Shown: in pieces, positions 37,207-53,599 of the stretch | How positions within the stretch are numbered: the stretch's first letter is position 1 | Layout: every line of letters starts with the position of its first letter | Source: Aptenodytes patagonicus | Lineage: Eukaryota > Chordata > Aves > Sphenisciformes > Spheniscidae | Direction: 5' to 3' | Assembly (NCBI RefSeq): GCF_965638725.1 | Contig: NW_027472020.1 | Coordinates: 62,001 to 126,000 of the forward strand | Length of the DNA: 64,000 nt | The notes under the pieces: model-generated | Told to the model about the DNA's origin: nothing | Seen by the model: the letters and a program-made list of their open reading frames with translations, nothing else | Databases searched by the model: none | Position numbers and translations under genes: made by a program

Positions 37207-38218
37207 GCAGGTTCTTTTTTTTTTTTAAAAAAAGACATGTTTTTAGAGACGTGAGCCTTCATTGGTACCTGGTCAGAAGGGGCGATACGTGCCAAAGGCT
37301 GATCAATGCCTTAATGTTAAAGGTGAAGCCTAATATCTAAAAATGCTTGTCTTCCACTAAACCCCACTGACTTGTCAGCGTGTCATCCCGGCCTCATTTT
37401 GAGTAATCTGAGACTTGATCCTGACAAAGCGCCTGTCAAAAAATAAGCAGCGCAAATCAGAAAGTAATTGGGCCACTACTTAATTTTGCTGTTGCTGATA
37501 GCAAGCAAAAGTGGTTTGTTTTTTTTTTTTAAGTTTTGTGATCTAAATAGCCTAAATAAAAATTCTAGTGCGTGCGTAGGTATAGGCCAGCAAACGTGAA
37601 GCAACAGCAGACGTGAAAATTAAGTAATAGGTGGCATTGCCCTGAAGATTTTCACTTTAGGATCTTAATACACTCTTGACAAGGACTAAGTGATACATTT
37701 GTAAAAAAAAGGGATTAATTTTTGACCCTTATTATCTATTATGAATAGATAGGTAATAATGTTGCCTGTTACTAGTGGTAGCATGCTCGCGGCTGAGGAA
37801 ATGGTAGTTTTACTGAGAAAAAAAGGCTTCAACAAGGAAACACTTTGGGAAAGGTTGACCCCGAGGGCTCGGCCGCTCTTTTGTTACTTTGCAGGTTTGT
37901 GAGAGACAAAACGACATGGGAAATACACAGGCAATTTCTGTGGGGACCGGCACTGCTCGTCAGCCCCGCGCTGGACCAGGTGAAATAGCAGGAATAGAAG
38001 TATCAGAAAAGTTGGGGGAAGAAATGAGAAAATACTAGAAACGGATGAAAACATTGGAAGAGATTTGAACTAAACTGTACTTTCTGGCTTTAACAGACCT
38101 AAACCAAAAGTGTGTCGTTCCAGGGTGCTGTAGCGGTGAAGGCTTACCTGCCGAATGCCCGCTGGTATGATTACCACACAGTGAGTAATTTTAAAAACTC
38201 TAGTATATTTATTTTTCC

Positions 38219-38300
38219 TACTATGGAAATGATCAGGAAAATTTCCATAGTATCCACCGTAACAGGTGTACGGCGTGCTGGGGTGGAGTGTGACTCCACC
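38219..38300. repeat. Paired inverted repeats in GH31 intron 4 (copy C)
   Basis: Arms 38219-38230 with 38241-38252 and 38282-38289 with 38293-38300, both still perfect. Confidence 0.6.
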
Positions 38301-41300
38301 ACCTCTGTTTTACCAACACGTGTCCAGTAGGCGTTTTTAGCGATGTAAAAAATTACATCTTGGCTAATTTGTTTGCTAATCACTTTGTGGTAATGTAATC
38401 CTGTTCAACATGACCAGTAAAAAGGTGGAATAACAGCTGTAACTGAAGCGCTTCCATGTTTGCTTTTTTTGAACCCCTTCAAGGATGCATAGAACTTCTT
38501 TTCTAGGAATGATGGTGTGGAGGAAGACAAAAGTTTTAAACAATTTTTACGGCCTCAGGCTTTAAAAGTCACTCCGTTTATCAAGTGTTGTGTAATGGGT
38601 TTATATATGCAGAATTTCAGATTGTAATCTTGAAAACACATAGTTCTGCACTAAAGAAGGATTGGCACTGACAACTTTCTTAGTATTTATGTATTCATAA
38701 ACTTTCATTCTAAAAAAAAGCTTAAAATGGAAAATTCAACAAAGAGACCAAGTTTTATTTGGGTGTTTTTTTTTTTTTTTTTAATCATGAATAGGGTGAG
38801 TACCTTGGCTTTAGGGGACAATTCAGAAATTTACCATCTCCTTTGGAACATATCAACCTCCATATCCGAGGCGGCTACATCCTCCCTCAGCAAAGCCCTG
38901 CTAATACTACATTTTACAGGTATGACTACAATTTAATGGAACATTTTTTTGCTTTTTGGGGGCGATATTTAATTAGTGGCCTGGCAAATAAATCGCGTAT
39001 TAGTGACACGGCGCCTGCATTTGCCTGGACTCCTTATTTTCAACCTGGGAAAAGCCCAATTTTCTGGTTTAATGTACACTGTGCTCGGAAGCATTTCCCA
39101 TTTGGTATAAACATGAGCAGTCCTGAGAGAATCAGGAAGTATGGCAGCACGTCAACTTCATGGCAGGTTTTTCTCCTTTTTTGGTTTCCTCCTTTAACGG
39201 TAACGCTATGGATCGGGGAAGGCTGGTAACAGAGCTCAGTTAAGTTGTGTACAATGTCCGTAATGGAAGTGATATTGTATTACCTATGTTGAGAAAGATA
39301 AAATGCAATTACCCCAGACAAATATTCTTTTCTTCCATAGCCGAAGAAACCCGTTGGCGCTCACCGTTGCTTTGAATGACAGTCAGCTTGCAGCAGGTCA
39401 GCTTTACTGGGATGACGGGGTGCGCATTGGTAAGTACAAAGTTTCTTGTTTCCACGCTAAATTAACTAATTCAGAGTCTACAATGCATAAACGTCGCCTC
39501 TCTCTAGCTCAGCGCATCGCTGACACGAACAGTTAATGTTGTATTTCAGGATTAGTCCGTAATTGTGCAACACGGCGTAGGAAGCAGGAGCACAAACCAG
39601 AGAGAAAAAAAATTACAGTAAACCGGTTACACTTAAGTAATTAAACTAAAATTACAGTAAAATGTAAAACAGTAACACCGCTAAAATGTAGAATGCTGGC
39701 ACAGTAGTAACCTAATGTTGTTATTTAGAGAATATATATTTTGCATGAATTCAGCTGTGCCCTGGGCCTAGGACAAGGTATAGAATAAGGATTTGTTCTC
39801 AAACCTGTGGGGAACCTAACCACAGGTGAAGTGGGAAGCTTTAACTAATTTCCTCGATATTAATAAATTCAAATGGTCTTCAGATAAGACGTATCTAGCA
39901 GTCTCTTATCCTTTACGCCTGCAGTGTATTATCCTTGTAATAACGCTAAGCTGTCCCCTGAGATCATCGCAAGGAATGCACAAAATTGTGATTTATCTTT
40001 TTTTAACATACCAACACATTGCAGGAAGTCCGCACGAGCTATACTACACGCAGCACAATTCTTCTATTTAACTTAAAAAAAGAAAAGGTGACCAGCAAAT
40101 ACATTTTACTTCATTCTTTCTTTTTAACAGATGCGTATGAAGAGCGTGTATATCTGCTGACCTCATTTACTGCTAATCGGGTACGTCACGGTACCTCGCT
40201 GGTTTTGAGTACCCGGGGTGATTATTGTTGTATGTTAACTAAGGTATTTTAATTTGGCATTTTTTTTTTAATGTTTCGATATCCCCACACGCTACTAACC
40301 CTTTGTGATGGACCAGCTCTTAGCCAGCGTTGTGAAAACCGTTGCAGGTCTCTCCGTGTTACTTTTTTTTTTTTTTTTTTTTTAATTAATACAGGCAACA
40401 TCACACCCCAGATGGATAAACGAATTTTGCAATAAATGGGGGCAAGTAAATTTACTTCAGCAGGGCACCTCCCCGCACGTGTATTTATATTCAGTGGCTG
40501 GCGCAGCCTGAGACCTTCAAGACAGGCGTTGGTTCAGATTTGGTCCCTGCACGTCGGTTTTCAGTAAGTGAGGAGGAGGTTTTAACATTAACTTCAAAAA
40601 TTAACGTTAAGCAAAAAATCCCAGACATACCCGTTCACAACTTCTCCTTCTATATATGAAGGAATTTAGGAGTGTTTTGTGTCCGGGCTGCGCTATAATG
40701 CCGTGAATATAGTTAAGTTGTATTGAGAACGAATTTAAGCTGGCTTCAGAGGGTATCTAGTTTAGCTTATCGCTGCGTTTCTTGTATATTCCTGCCGTTA
40801 TAATTTCTCGTCGTTCTGAAAAACGCCAGTTTTTTTCAAAAAGGATTTGTAGAAAACGAAAGCGCGTATCAACGCAGAAAGGCAATAAGGCCAATATTTT
40901 GCCAGCGGTGTGTTCCGCATCATTTTTGCTCATCGTTCCCATGTAAATGAATACATTTCAGGCAAGCAGCCCGTGCGTATTTTACAGCCTTGCAGTTAAG
41001 CGTAGATATCCACGTAGGACACAAATGTACTTGGACAGACTAGAAAGAAGTGACTGTACACAAAATCTACCCCATCTGGAATACAGTCACAGTTAGAGCC
41101 AGGAAAGTGCTTTCAAATGGTTTAGAAAGGTAGGGGCAGCGATCGCCAAAGATTTTGACTACGCATCCCCAGCAGTAAGAGTTTTTGAGCGCCTCCCCCC
41201 AACATACGCATCTTTATTTATAAATTATATACATATCTAGGTATAGAAAACAATTGTGCTACCTACTGTTATGTGCATCACAAAGCATACACAGAGACAG

Positions 41301-42066
41301 AAATTTAAAAAGGTGGGTAAAGGTGAAATAGATGCTACGATAAAAATATTTTAACTTTTATTTATTAATAGTACAAAACCATTTTCTTCCCACACCCCAG
41401 TGGATTTGTTTTGCGCTCCACTGCACTAGAGGATGGTATTTTCCGCTGCCATTATCAAATCTCCACGTTAGGAGCCCGAGGGAAAAGCAGAGAAAATCTA
41501 GTTGGGCAAAAATGGTTTAGTTTTCGTTAAGAGCTGTTAATTGTTTAAAGGTTGCAGCAGAACCTTTGAACAGAGGCTGGTGTGGAGTTACTGACTCCGT
41601 TTGTGACTCTTTTTTATCGTTGTTCTTAATTTTTATCATTATTCTTCAACACAGAAGCTCGACCGTGGAGCAGTTGCTGTGTAAGAAAGTCAGCGATTAG
41701 TGGTGCTTGTTATAATGATTGGCATTTCCAGCGTGTCAGCTTTAAACTTTTTGTTTTAAGCCGTTGAATAGCTGGAATTAAATTAGACGGTGATTATACG
41801 GACTATGGGTTTAAAAGAAATGCTTTTTATATGGTAATAAAAAAAAAAAGGTGTGTTGTTTCATTAGTTTTCCAGGTGGCCAAAATGTTGTTGTTTTATC
41901 CTCAGTGCTCCGATTTCTCATTTCTTTTGACTTTCTCAAGGAATTGGACGTAAACTGCTAAGGGAGAAAAGGGTTTTTCTGCTATTTGCAGTTGTAAGAT
42001 TACATAGTAATCGCCCATTGTCCTGCTCTTACAGAAAGCTGGTAAGGAAAAGCGTAATTAGAGCGG

Positions 42067-42718
42067 TCTTAAATCGACCGATAATGAAGAACGCAATAAA
42101 ATAACTGTATAATTACATTATATCTGTATAATTCTATCACAGCGGAGCTGCGTGGGAGCGGCGCTGGGATCTGACCCAGCAAGTGCCATCTCTGGGCAAC
42201 TTAAAGGATATTCTCTGCCCGGAGACCTGGTGGAATTGGGCACAACCTAAAGAAATTGTGAATCCGCTATCTGCCTAAACTCAAGTCAGCTGGTCCAAGA
42301 AATGCGCCCCGATTCACACTCCTATTTTGCTAGGTCTGGAACGACGAGTTTCGCAATCCATCGGAAGCATTTTTGCCGCTGTAAAAGGCGATTTAAAAAA
42401 GAAAAAAAAGGAGCAAAAGGAGCAAAACGCCTGCAGGACCGGAGCGATAACCAGGGGACGCACAGAGATCTTGCCACTGAATTCAGTAGTTTGGGAAACT
42501 TCAGGGGATTACAGGAAAACGAGGGAAAAAAGGTCTGAATTATGAAAACCATTGTTTTAATCCTTTCTTATGCTGCAGAATTCACATCAGGACAAATTTC
42601 TTTAATATTCAGCACCTCATTGGTAGCGGAGGAGTCTGCAAGAGATCTGCGAAGGCGGAGGAACGAGGAAGATCAAAGCCTCCAACGTTTGGAAAATGAA
42701 GAACGATAGAGAGATTCG
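42067..42718. other. 650-base segment upstream of broken exon 8 (copy C)
   Basis: Counterpart of 23631-24283, nearly identical to it. Confidence 0.6.
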
Positions 42719-43346
42719 TTTATTTATTTTTAAATTGAAGAGGAGGGAAAAATGGTAAGCCTCAAGTGGGCTGAAAAAAGCGTATTCGGACAAGAAACCG
42801 CCCAAGGATAAATCGCTAACTTTCTTTTTCCTCTTCCTTCAGAATATTTGAGAGAGAAAGGTTTTGCGCCGTGGTTAGGCTGAGCCGAATAACGTGAAGT
42901 TTACCTGAATTAAAATTTTGGGGGTGACCTCAACCGTCCGGGCGGTGTCAGTATCGCAGAATGGTGAAGCGATCCGATCCCCTCGCGCTGCGTCCCACGA
43001 GGGCCAAAACCGGGTAAGTCGACGGTTTACGGGCAAATCCTGTCGTTGCCGTTAGTTCCGTGCTCTTAACCGCTTGGGGGTTCACCTCTTGGCTGTAATA
43101 TAACTTGTATCTACGATTCTTTGGTTCTGTGAAGGGTCTGTTTGTGGCAGCTGGGGTAAAATAAGGATTTTTGCCCAACATGGGACGGCCGAGCGTATCC
43201 CGCCGGGGCTGATCGACAAGAGCACGCAGTTTCCATCTGCGCTCTCTGCCGGTTCGAGGAGAATGCGCAGGATTACGGGGCTGGGCCAGCGCGGCCGTAC
43301 GTCGGCTGGACGGTGTGCACGGAGGAAGGAGCTGGCGGCAGCCCTG

Positions 43347-43461
43347 GTCACGGCGAGCGGCAGGTCACTGGCGTGTCACAGTGGGCGGCAGAGCCAGCGG
43401 CGGCCACGTCACCGTGGTGTCACACTGGTTCTGTGACACGGCCGCGCAGGGCTACAAAAGG
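43347..43461 (+). promoter_or_regulatory. TATA promoter with GTCAC cluster, CCDC81-like copy 3
   Basis: TACAAAAGG at 43453-43461. The six GTCAC/GTGAC elements and the inverted GTGTCACAG/CTGTGACAC pair are all kept. Confidence 0.6.
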
Positions 43462-43519
43462 GGCCGCCGGGACGGTGGGTCCTGCACCCTGGAGGAGCGT
43501 CCATAGGACGAAGGCAGGG

Positions 43520-46500
43520 ATGAGCTCCCACAGGGCTGTCGCTGCTGAGGAGCAACCCTTGAGCGTGAGGCGGATCAAGATGGACTTCTGGGACGGGATG
43601 GAGCACGCCTTCATGATGCCCAGCATCACCACCAAAGGTACAGGCATCCACAGCCACCGCGGGAGTGCTTACAGGACCAACGGTTGTAGCGCTGTGTGGG
43701 TGAGACTCGGCACTGCAGCCATCTCAGGGGTGTTTCCATCTGGGGCCGGGGACATCAATGTCACTTTACATCTGGCAATGTGCCAGAGCTCAGGGGGTGT
43801 TGGAGGGTTGAGAGCTGGCAGACGCAGAGCGCAACCTGGTTTTCCTTTGCCTTCTAGAGCGAACCGCCGTCTGGGACGCAGTGGCTGGCTACGTTCAAGA
43901 ACAGCTCCTGCTGCACAAGGTGGGGCGACACCCGCATCCTCTTAGTCCACCCAGGGGAGTGGGGAGTCCCCACGGGCCTGGGGCATGGCCTGCAGTTACT
44001 TTTCCCTCCTCAGAAAGCAGGAAACTCACCCCAAAAGTCCCCGCTGGGGGACAAGCAGGGCTCGTGCAAGGGTGGTATCACCTCCGGCAGGTGGTATTGT
44101 ACCGCGGGGCTGATCCCGGTCGCTGGAGACCCCTGGATGCCCTCGGGCTGCTTCTGCCCTGACTCCAGCACTGCTTTTTCGGGGCAGGGGAAAGGGAAGG
44201 AGAGGGCTCGGCAGCTCCTCCTTAAAGCTCTCCCCACTGCCCTGGCTCGCGTCTCTGAACAGCAGGAGCGGGCAGGGTCTGGTCCAAAGCACCGTCCCTG
44301 GACAGGGCCACTCCCAGCTCTTCCCTCCAGCCAGTCCCTCACTCTGCAGCCCTTGCCTTCTCTCCTGCTCCAGGGAGTCCGAATTCCAACCCTCGGCTCC
44401 TTCGACGCCGTCCCCCAGTGGATCCAGGCTGGGAACGAGGCGGTGATTATCCAGAGGCCCGTCTTTCGCCTGGCCAGGAACCTGGCGGTTGTCCACAACC
44501 TGATGGATGACAAGGACTACCTGCCCGGTAAGACGTCGGATTAAACCCTGGCTGGCTGCAGGGTCGTTTCATCCCTGCCCTGGGTCTGAGATGCTCTGAA
44601 AAAGCAACTCTCTCTCTGCAGAGCAGGCCCAAAAATGTTTTTTTTTTTTCCTGGGGGGGGCGATGCGATGACTGCAGTAAGCAGCCCTTGGGAAACGCCT
44701 GTGGAAAGGCCAGTGGGCGAGCGCCTCCATCCCCTTCCTGTGCCTTTCCAGGCGATAAGGAGCTGGAGCCTCTGAAATACGCCAAGGTGGCCACGGACGC
44801 CTCTGTGTCCCGGCGAAAAGTGGAGGGCTGCATCCTAGGCGTCACGTCCCTCCTCTCTCACTGCCTGGGGAAGGGGGCGAACGTTGCCCTCGTCCTGAGG
44901 AACGTTGGGGTGCTCCTCATCGAAGGCAGGAGAGTGGAAATGAAATTCTACTACGACTTCCTGGAGACCTTGTCCGGGAAGAAGAACCTGGCAAAAGCTG
45001 TTTTCAAGGTGAGCGTTTCAGTTTTGCTGTGGCGCGGGCACTCCCACGGCGGTGTCGTGGCGCTGCCCACGCGTGGCCCGGCTGGGATGCGGTCATCCCA
45101 CTTGAGCGAGGCGAGACCTACGGTCCTAACAACTCCCCCTGCCTCGGGCTCCTCCGATTCGGAGCGCCTCGGCCGTGCGGAGGGCATCCTGCCATCTTTG
45201 TGGTCCTCCCTTGCAGGTCCCCTGGCTGCTGGACATGCTGGTGTCCCGGGTGGCACCCGTGGCCTCGCTGAGTGTTTCCGGCCGCGTCATCCTCTTTCCC
45301 GAGTGAGTACGTTGGCGGCTGCAGCCGCTGGTTGGTGCAGACGCTCAAGGTAGCATTTGCTCCTTGTGACCACGGATGTCCTCCCATGGGGACAACCAGG
45401 CAGTGGCTCTTGTTGGCGTCCCCAGGCTGTAGTCGGTCCCACGAGGCAGATCTGATGGGAAAGACAGAGGAATTTAGGCAACATTTTCTTCCCGTGGCGG
45501 CCAGGGCTTCTTTGCCAGGGGACTCCATTTCCCAGGGCTGTCCTTGCGGGTGGGGCACGGTAGACGTTGGAAAAACACGGTAGACTTGGGGAAAAGAACG
45601 GCCTTTACGGCCCTTCCAAAGTCTGCCCGTCAGGAGGTGATTGCGGCGAGCGAGTGCTGGTGGTGCTCTGGGTCACGTCGGCGTCTTCTCCTTGTTGCCA
45701 GGTTTGAAACGGAGCTTGTGGCCGAGCCGCTGCCCAGGCCTCTTCTCAAGACCTCGAGGCGAGTCCCCGGCGGGGACAAGCAGATGAGAAGGGAGGGTTT
45801 GCCACATCTCGGGCAAGGCACGAAAGGTAAAGCAGCTCCCGGCTCCTTTCCACGGCACGGGCAACCAAGTTCTGTCGTCGGGTGGGGAAAAGCACCGGCG
45901 TTGCGGGTCAAAAGGCTCCGACTTGGGCCAAAGCTTCATGCCAGCTCAGCCCAGCCTTTTCTCCCGACGACTCGTCGGCTTCACCGAAACGGAGCCCTGG
46001 GGTGGGACGTGCCCAAGGGTACGGTGGGAGGATGGTGATCCAAGGCCCTCTCCTCCCCCCTCAGAAGTGACCCCACCAAAAGTGTCCCTGTCACCTCCCC
46101 GGCATCACCCAGCCCCCTCAGTCCCAACCCGGGCGCTGATGAGGCGATTGCAAAAGCACGTTGGAAGTGGGGAACCGGGGCAAGCGCCGGTGCTGGGGAG
46201 GGTGCCGGGCCTCTGGAGACAGCGGATGGGAGGGGGAGCAGAACGGCCCTCTCGGATGCTTTGGAAAGAGGCCTGAGCAGCGCTGCCTGTCACCGGGGCC
46301 GGCAGCGTCCCGGCGACGCTCTTCTGACGAGGTCTCTCCTTCCTGTTTCCAGTGGGATTCCCTGGTTTTCCCTTTCCAGCTAGTCCAAGCTCGAGAAATG
46401 ATGAGATACCACCGTTCTGGGAAATCAGGGGGAAGAGGAGGAGGAGAAGCTCTCGGGTCAGGTGAGGCTCAGGGCTGGCGTCTGCACGGGCTCCTTTTGC

Positions 46501-47359
46501 CCAGAGAGGCGGTCACTGCCCCATCCCGGGAAACGTTCAAGGTCAGGTTGGAGGGGGCCTCTGAGCGACCTGATCTAGTCGAAGACGGCCCTGCTCCTCG
46601 CAGGGAGGCTTGGACTAGACGACCTTCAGAAGCCCCTTCCAACCCAAAGCCTTCTGTGATTCTGTGATTTCCTGACCCGGCAAGAGCCCGTTGCCCAGCC
46701 CCAAACACTCGCCGCCCATCGCTGCCCAACAGTGGTGACGGCAGCGCCCGGAGGGGCGGGATGGTGCTGCCGGGAGCCCCCCGTTTCACAGGGCTGCTTC
46801 CTCTCGGGCCCTTCAGGAGAGCCCCAGCATGGCCTCCTGAGCTGTGCACGGGGACAGCCGTGCGACAGCCGAGGGTCCTGGCTCAGGGGGTTTCCTCAGC
46901 CGAGCCGCCGGCGGCTGCACAAAGAGGCGCGTGGCTCGCGAGGGCGGGATATGGCGACAAACCCATCGACCTCCTCAGGTTAGACCTCTCCCATTGTGTC
47001 CTTCCAGGCAGCGGCGGGTCATCCCAGGCGGTTCCCCTGGAAAAAAGCAGCCTGCGACCAGCCAACCCAAGGGCAAACCCGCGCCCACCGGCCAAGCACC
47101 AAGGCAGAGCCGAGCGCAGGCAGCAGAACTTCAGAGCTACGGAGGAGGAGGAGGAGGACTAGTGGAGAAAATCCTCGCTGAAATCGCCACGACGCAGACG
47201 GCGAAAGCCAAGCCCTCCCACGCTCGGGAAGCGGCGACCTTCGTAACACCCGTAATCGCCGTCTTATCGGTAACGAGCTCTGAGGCCAGCCTGCGCGAGG
47301 AGCCCGCCTACGAGGTTCTCAGGCAGCCGCTGCCGAGACCAAGATGGAGAAAACTGTGA
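43520..47359 (+). CDS. CCDC81: CCDC81-like protein with two HU-type domains, copy 3
   Basis: Exons: a 43520-43637, b 43858-43919, c 44374-44527, d 44752-45008, e 45217-45302, f 45702-45826, h 46353-46461, i 47008-47359 (TGA), with alternative terminal exon g 46065-46276. All junctions keep GT/AG and phase, predicting 420 aa. Differences from copy 2 are few and do not break the frame: SSHRAV for SSHMAV, SITTK for SITAK, GDKELEP for GNKELEP, and a TCTAG rather than TCCAG acceptor before exon b. HU-like domains are as in copy 2. Its own promoter and AATAAA are present, so it could be expressed independently. Confidence 0.8.
46500..46670 (+). mobile_element. CR1 3' tail inside the CCDC81-like gene (copy 3)
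   Basis: Same intronic CR1 3' fragment as in copies 1 and 2. Confidence 0.88.
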
Positions 47360-47573
47360 ACTTCAGTCCTGAGAGCTTCTGGCCGGTGCTGGAATAATCT
47401 CAGAAGTCTGCATTCTGGACGCGGAGTGCTGAGGCCCGCGCGCTCGAGGCACCCCTCGACGAACACCTCTGTTTTGGTGCAAGCGGCTCGAGGCGATGCC
47501 TTGTGCTGAAGACGAGCTCAGCGCTCCCTCGGCTGGAGAGGCCCCACCTGGAGGGATCGGGGAAAAAGAGATG

Positions 47574-47579
47574 AATAAA
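47574..47579 (+). terminator. AATAAA polyadenylation signal (CCDC81-like copy 3)
   Basis: 215 bases beyond the TGA ending at 47359. Confidence 0.6.
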
Positions 47580-47584
47580 AACAC

Positions 47585-48554
47585 AGAGAAGTTGCAAAAG
47601 GGCCTTGACTTTTTTTGAATTGTTTGCAACCGGAACGGGGGAGAAGGGTTTTTTACGGTTGGCTCTGAGATCAGCCGAGCACGGCCCTGGAAGCGGGGCC
47701 ATCTGAGGGACCTTCCCTCGTGACCTCTTCCATCCAAAGGACCTTCTCCATGGCCGCTATGGAAAGGAAGGTGGTTTTGGGGGCAAGAGAGGGCAACCAG
47801 GCACTTGGAGCAATGTTGTGAAGAACTGAAGATCCCTGGAGGGGAAAGGAGAGAATGCAAGTGCAGCTGGGGAGGCATGGAGGGCACGTACGTGCAGGGG
47901 CAGCGGAGGCCACCTAAGCTTACGCCCAGGGCCATAAGGGACCGGGGAAGGAAAGAGAGCAAGGCTGAGCCCAGCTCCGCTGGCCTGGACTTTCTATTTC
48001 CACCTGGGGTAGAGCCAGGGCTCTCTACTATCCTATTTATCTCCCAGATGACCCAATTTATATCCACTTTCTACCTCTACTTATGAAATCCTCCAGGTAG
48101 GTGCCCTGTTTGGCCATCCCGTGGGCCACCCACGCTGACAGAAGGTCCACCTCCAGTCCCAGCACGGTGGCACTCGCGTCCCCTGCTGTTTCCTGGCATT
48201 TTCCTCCTTGCCCAAATCCATCCTATGCAACCCAGGAACCAAACCGTCCTTACGGGAAGCTTCTGCTTAGGACCCCCTCCAGCATCGGGGGGGAAGGGGC
48301 CACCCTGATGCCGCCCTAAAGATGCAGTCCCTGACCTTGAGCAAAGGTTGTTCCTGAGGACACTGGCGCGAGCGAGTGATGAGGGTCTGCAAAGCTGAAT
48401 TTCACTTTGCAGGGGCAGATCTTTCTGCACCGGTTTGCAAGCGATCCGAGGGTGCCGGGCTGGGAATTGGAAGACCTTCCTGAAGGGCCAAAATGGAGAG
48501 ACCTACCCAGAACCAGGAGCTCAGTGTGGGGGTGAGATGTGTCTCTAGGATGTG

Positions 48555-48557
<3 letters not shown>
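47585..48557. other. Intergenic, no gene recognised (unit 3)
   Basis: Counterpart of 10860-11828 and 29147-30112. Confidence 0.5.

Positions 48558-48558
<1 letters not shown>

Positions 48559-48590
<32 letters not shown>
48559..48590. repeat. (TA)16 microsatellite
   Basis: 32 bases of TA, intermediate between units 1 and 2. Confidence 0.93.
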
Positions 48591-48593
<3 letters not shown>

Positions 48594-48602
48594 CCTACAT
48601 GT

Positions 48603-49199
48603 AGGGTTCAAATCCTTACTACAGGACACAAAACCTAACTTCCCGGTCCAAAGCCTCATTTTTAGGCTACAAAGCCACAACTGGCTGTGCAAAGCCTCAT
48701 TTATACAATCCCAACTCTTATTTTCAAAGTCCAAGTCCTCGGTTTTAGATCCAGACTCTCATATTAAGTTACCAAAGTCTCATTTATGTGGTCCAAAGCC
48801 CCATCTTGAAGGCCCAAACCCTCATTTTGAGGGGCCAAATACTGATTTGTAGGGTCTAAACCCTCTTTCTGGGGAACAAAGGCTCGGGTTTAGGGACCAA
48901 AGCTTTAGTTGGAGGCTCCAACGCCTCATTTGTAAGACCCAGGTCTTTGTTTTTAGAGTCCAAAATCTCATTTGATTGTCCAAATCCTTGTTTTTTGTTT
49001 CTGACGCCAAATTCTGAGGGTCCAAAGTCTCATTTTTAGGGCCCAAGGCCTCCTTTTTAGGGTTCTGCGCCTCTTTTCTTTTAGAGTCCAATTCTCAATT
49101 TTTAGGGCCCAAAGCCTCATATTTCATTTGAAGCCACAATTTTCACTTTTAGCGCCCAAAGCCTCATTTTCAGGATCCCTCCCCTCATTTTAAGGGTCT
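48603..49199. repeat. 21-bp minisatellite (unit 3)
   Basis: Same unit and register as in units 1 and 2. Confidence 0.88.
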
Positions 49200-49420
49200 C
49201 AGTGTCACTGGTGGCATCATCCAGGGCTGCCCTTTATCCTTCTCGGACAGCTCTAAGCTTCCACAAAGCACAGCCCTTCTTTCCAGGGCCGGGCTGCCCT
49301 TTCGTTCGTTTTACTTCAGCACAAACACTACCAGAGCCTGCGGCCACGCTCCAGTACCTCATCGCACCTCAGCCCCTGCTGTGAACTAACATGGACAGTC
49401 ACACCGTTAACGCGCTCTCC

Positions 49421-49494
49421 TGCCCTTCTCTGGACACGCTCCAGCACCTCGACGTCCTTCTTGTAGCGAGGGGCCCAAAACTGAAGACAGCCTC
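49421..49494 (-). mobile_element. CR1 remnant beside a deletion (unit 3)
   Basis: Same deletion-bounded CR1 remnant as in unit 2, so the deletion was inherited by both. Confidence 0.8.
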
Positions 49495-50095
49495 GGAGGG
49501 CGGGCCCTCAGCGCCTGACAGCGCAGGCTGCGGCAGGGGCTGGGCCGGGCCGCCGCCATGACAACCGCCCCCTCCCCCTGGAACGCTCCCCCACTTCAGC
49601 CCAGAGCCTTCCCCGGCCGGCACGGCGACAGCCAATCGGCTGCCGCCGCGGGAAGCGCCGCCAATCGGAGCCGGGCGTGCCCTGCCCAATCCCAGCGCCG
49701 CTCTCGGGAGGCCGGCAGAGAGGCGGGAAAGCCCTGAGGGGAGGGACCCGCCCCCGGCTGCGGCCCGTCCGGCCCGGGCCCGTGCGGCCCCCGCGGCTTC
49801 TGCCGGGCCCCTCCGCGTCCCCGGGGCAGCCGGGGGGAGGAAGGCCCTGGCGCTTCCCGGCCGGTGTCACCCCAAGGAGCGCGGGACCTCCCGCCACGCG
49901 GAGCAGCGAGGGAGGCGCCCGGTGCCCTCACGATGTCTGCGGCGGGGGGAGGTGAGGAAGCAAAGCGCGTCCGGGCTCGGCGCCCTCGGCTCAGCCTCAG
50001 GCCGCGACGGGAGCCGAGGGGCTCTTCCGCTGCTGGGAGCCGCCCGAGGCAGCTGCCAGGTACCTGCCTGAGCTAGTTCGCCCGTTTGGGGCGGG
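49495..50095 (+). promoter_or_regulatory. CpG-island-like promoter with three CCAAT boxes (unit 3)
   Basis: CCAAT at 49632, 49661 and 49686; ATG at 49933 followed by the donor-like G|GTGAGG. Confidence 0.6.
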
Positions 50096-51071
50096 AGGTG
50101 TCTGCTCTGGGACCCGCCTGGGACTCCCCCCAGGTACGGGGCGGCTTTGGCGGCCCTCATCTGAAAGGCGCACGTGTCCGGGGTGGCAGCCCGGGAGCCC
50201 TGCCCTGTCGAGACCCCAGGTAGCGTGCCTCCTCCAGGAGGAAGCTCCAACTGCATGCAGCCACCTGGGACTCCGGCTGGGCGGAAAGCGAAGGTGGTTT
50301 GCATCTGGTGGAAGGACCCCCCCAGGCCAGGCGGCTGTCTGGGACCGCTGCGAGGTAGCAGCAGCGCAGGTCGGTTTGCCTCATCCGGGAAGGAGCTGAC
50401 ATCCCGCCTGTGCACCGGGAGGGAGCTCGTCCGTGGTGGTTCCTCCGGTGGTTTTGTGTCCTCGTGGGCGAAGCGCTCAGCCTCCGCGGCCGCAAAGTAT
50501 TTCTAGTGGTGCCCGGCCTGGTTTCTCTGCGCAGAGACCTACCCCCGGTGCAGAGTCGCTGCCCAGTTGTCGTTGCCTCCACTGGCAGGCTGTGATTGTG
50601 GGAGCTCTGATGGCAGGTCGCTGACTGGGGGGCTGCAGGGCCCGCTGCCCAAGTTGGTTTTCGGTGGCGTATAGTTAGCTCCGTTTCAGAGGGACTCTGC
50701 GCAAAGGGGGACCCAAGTAGATTTGCGTCTGCGTGCGAGTCGCCTCGCTCCTGGGAAGCAGCTGAGGATTTCTCCCTGGTAGATCCCCGGTGCGGCTGTC
50801 CCCCCGGAGTGAAAATCTCATCCCAGGTGACAGCCCACTTGACTTGCCAGGCAGTTGCTGGAGCTATTTTAAAATTTACACAGAAACTGCGTTCCCAGGT
50901 AGCAGCCTGGGACTCCTAGAAGGTACCTACCTGAAAAGTTTCTCTCCTGTTGCAAGAAGGACCATGGTTAGTAGTGGCTCAGGCTTCCTGCCAGGCTTCC
51001 TGGCCTGTCTTTTTGGCCACCTCAGGAGGGAGTAGAACTCTTGGGTTCTAGATTCCTCCAAGGTAGCTACC
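50057..51071 (+). repeat. Degenerate CAGGTA-motif tract (unit 3)
   Basis: Same arrangement as in units 1 and 2. Confidence 0.5.
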
Positions 51072-51102
51072 GGTGGAGTTTTGTGTATGCTGCAGTCAGG
51101 CC

Positions 51103-53599
<2,497 letters not shown>
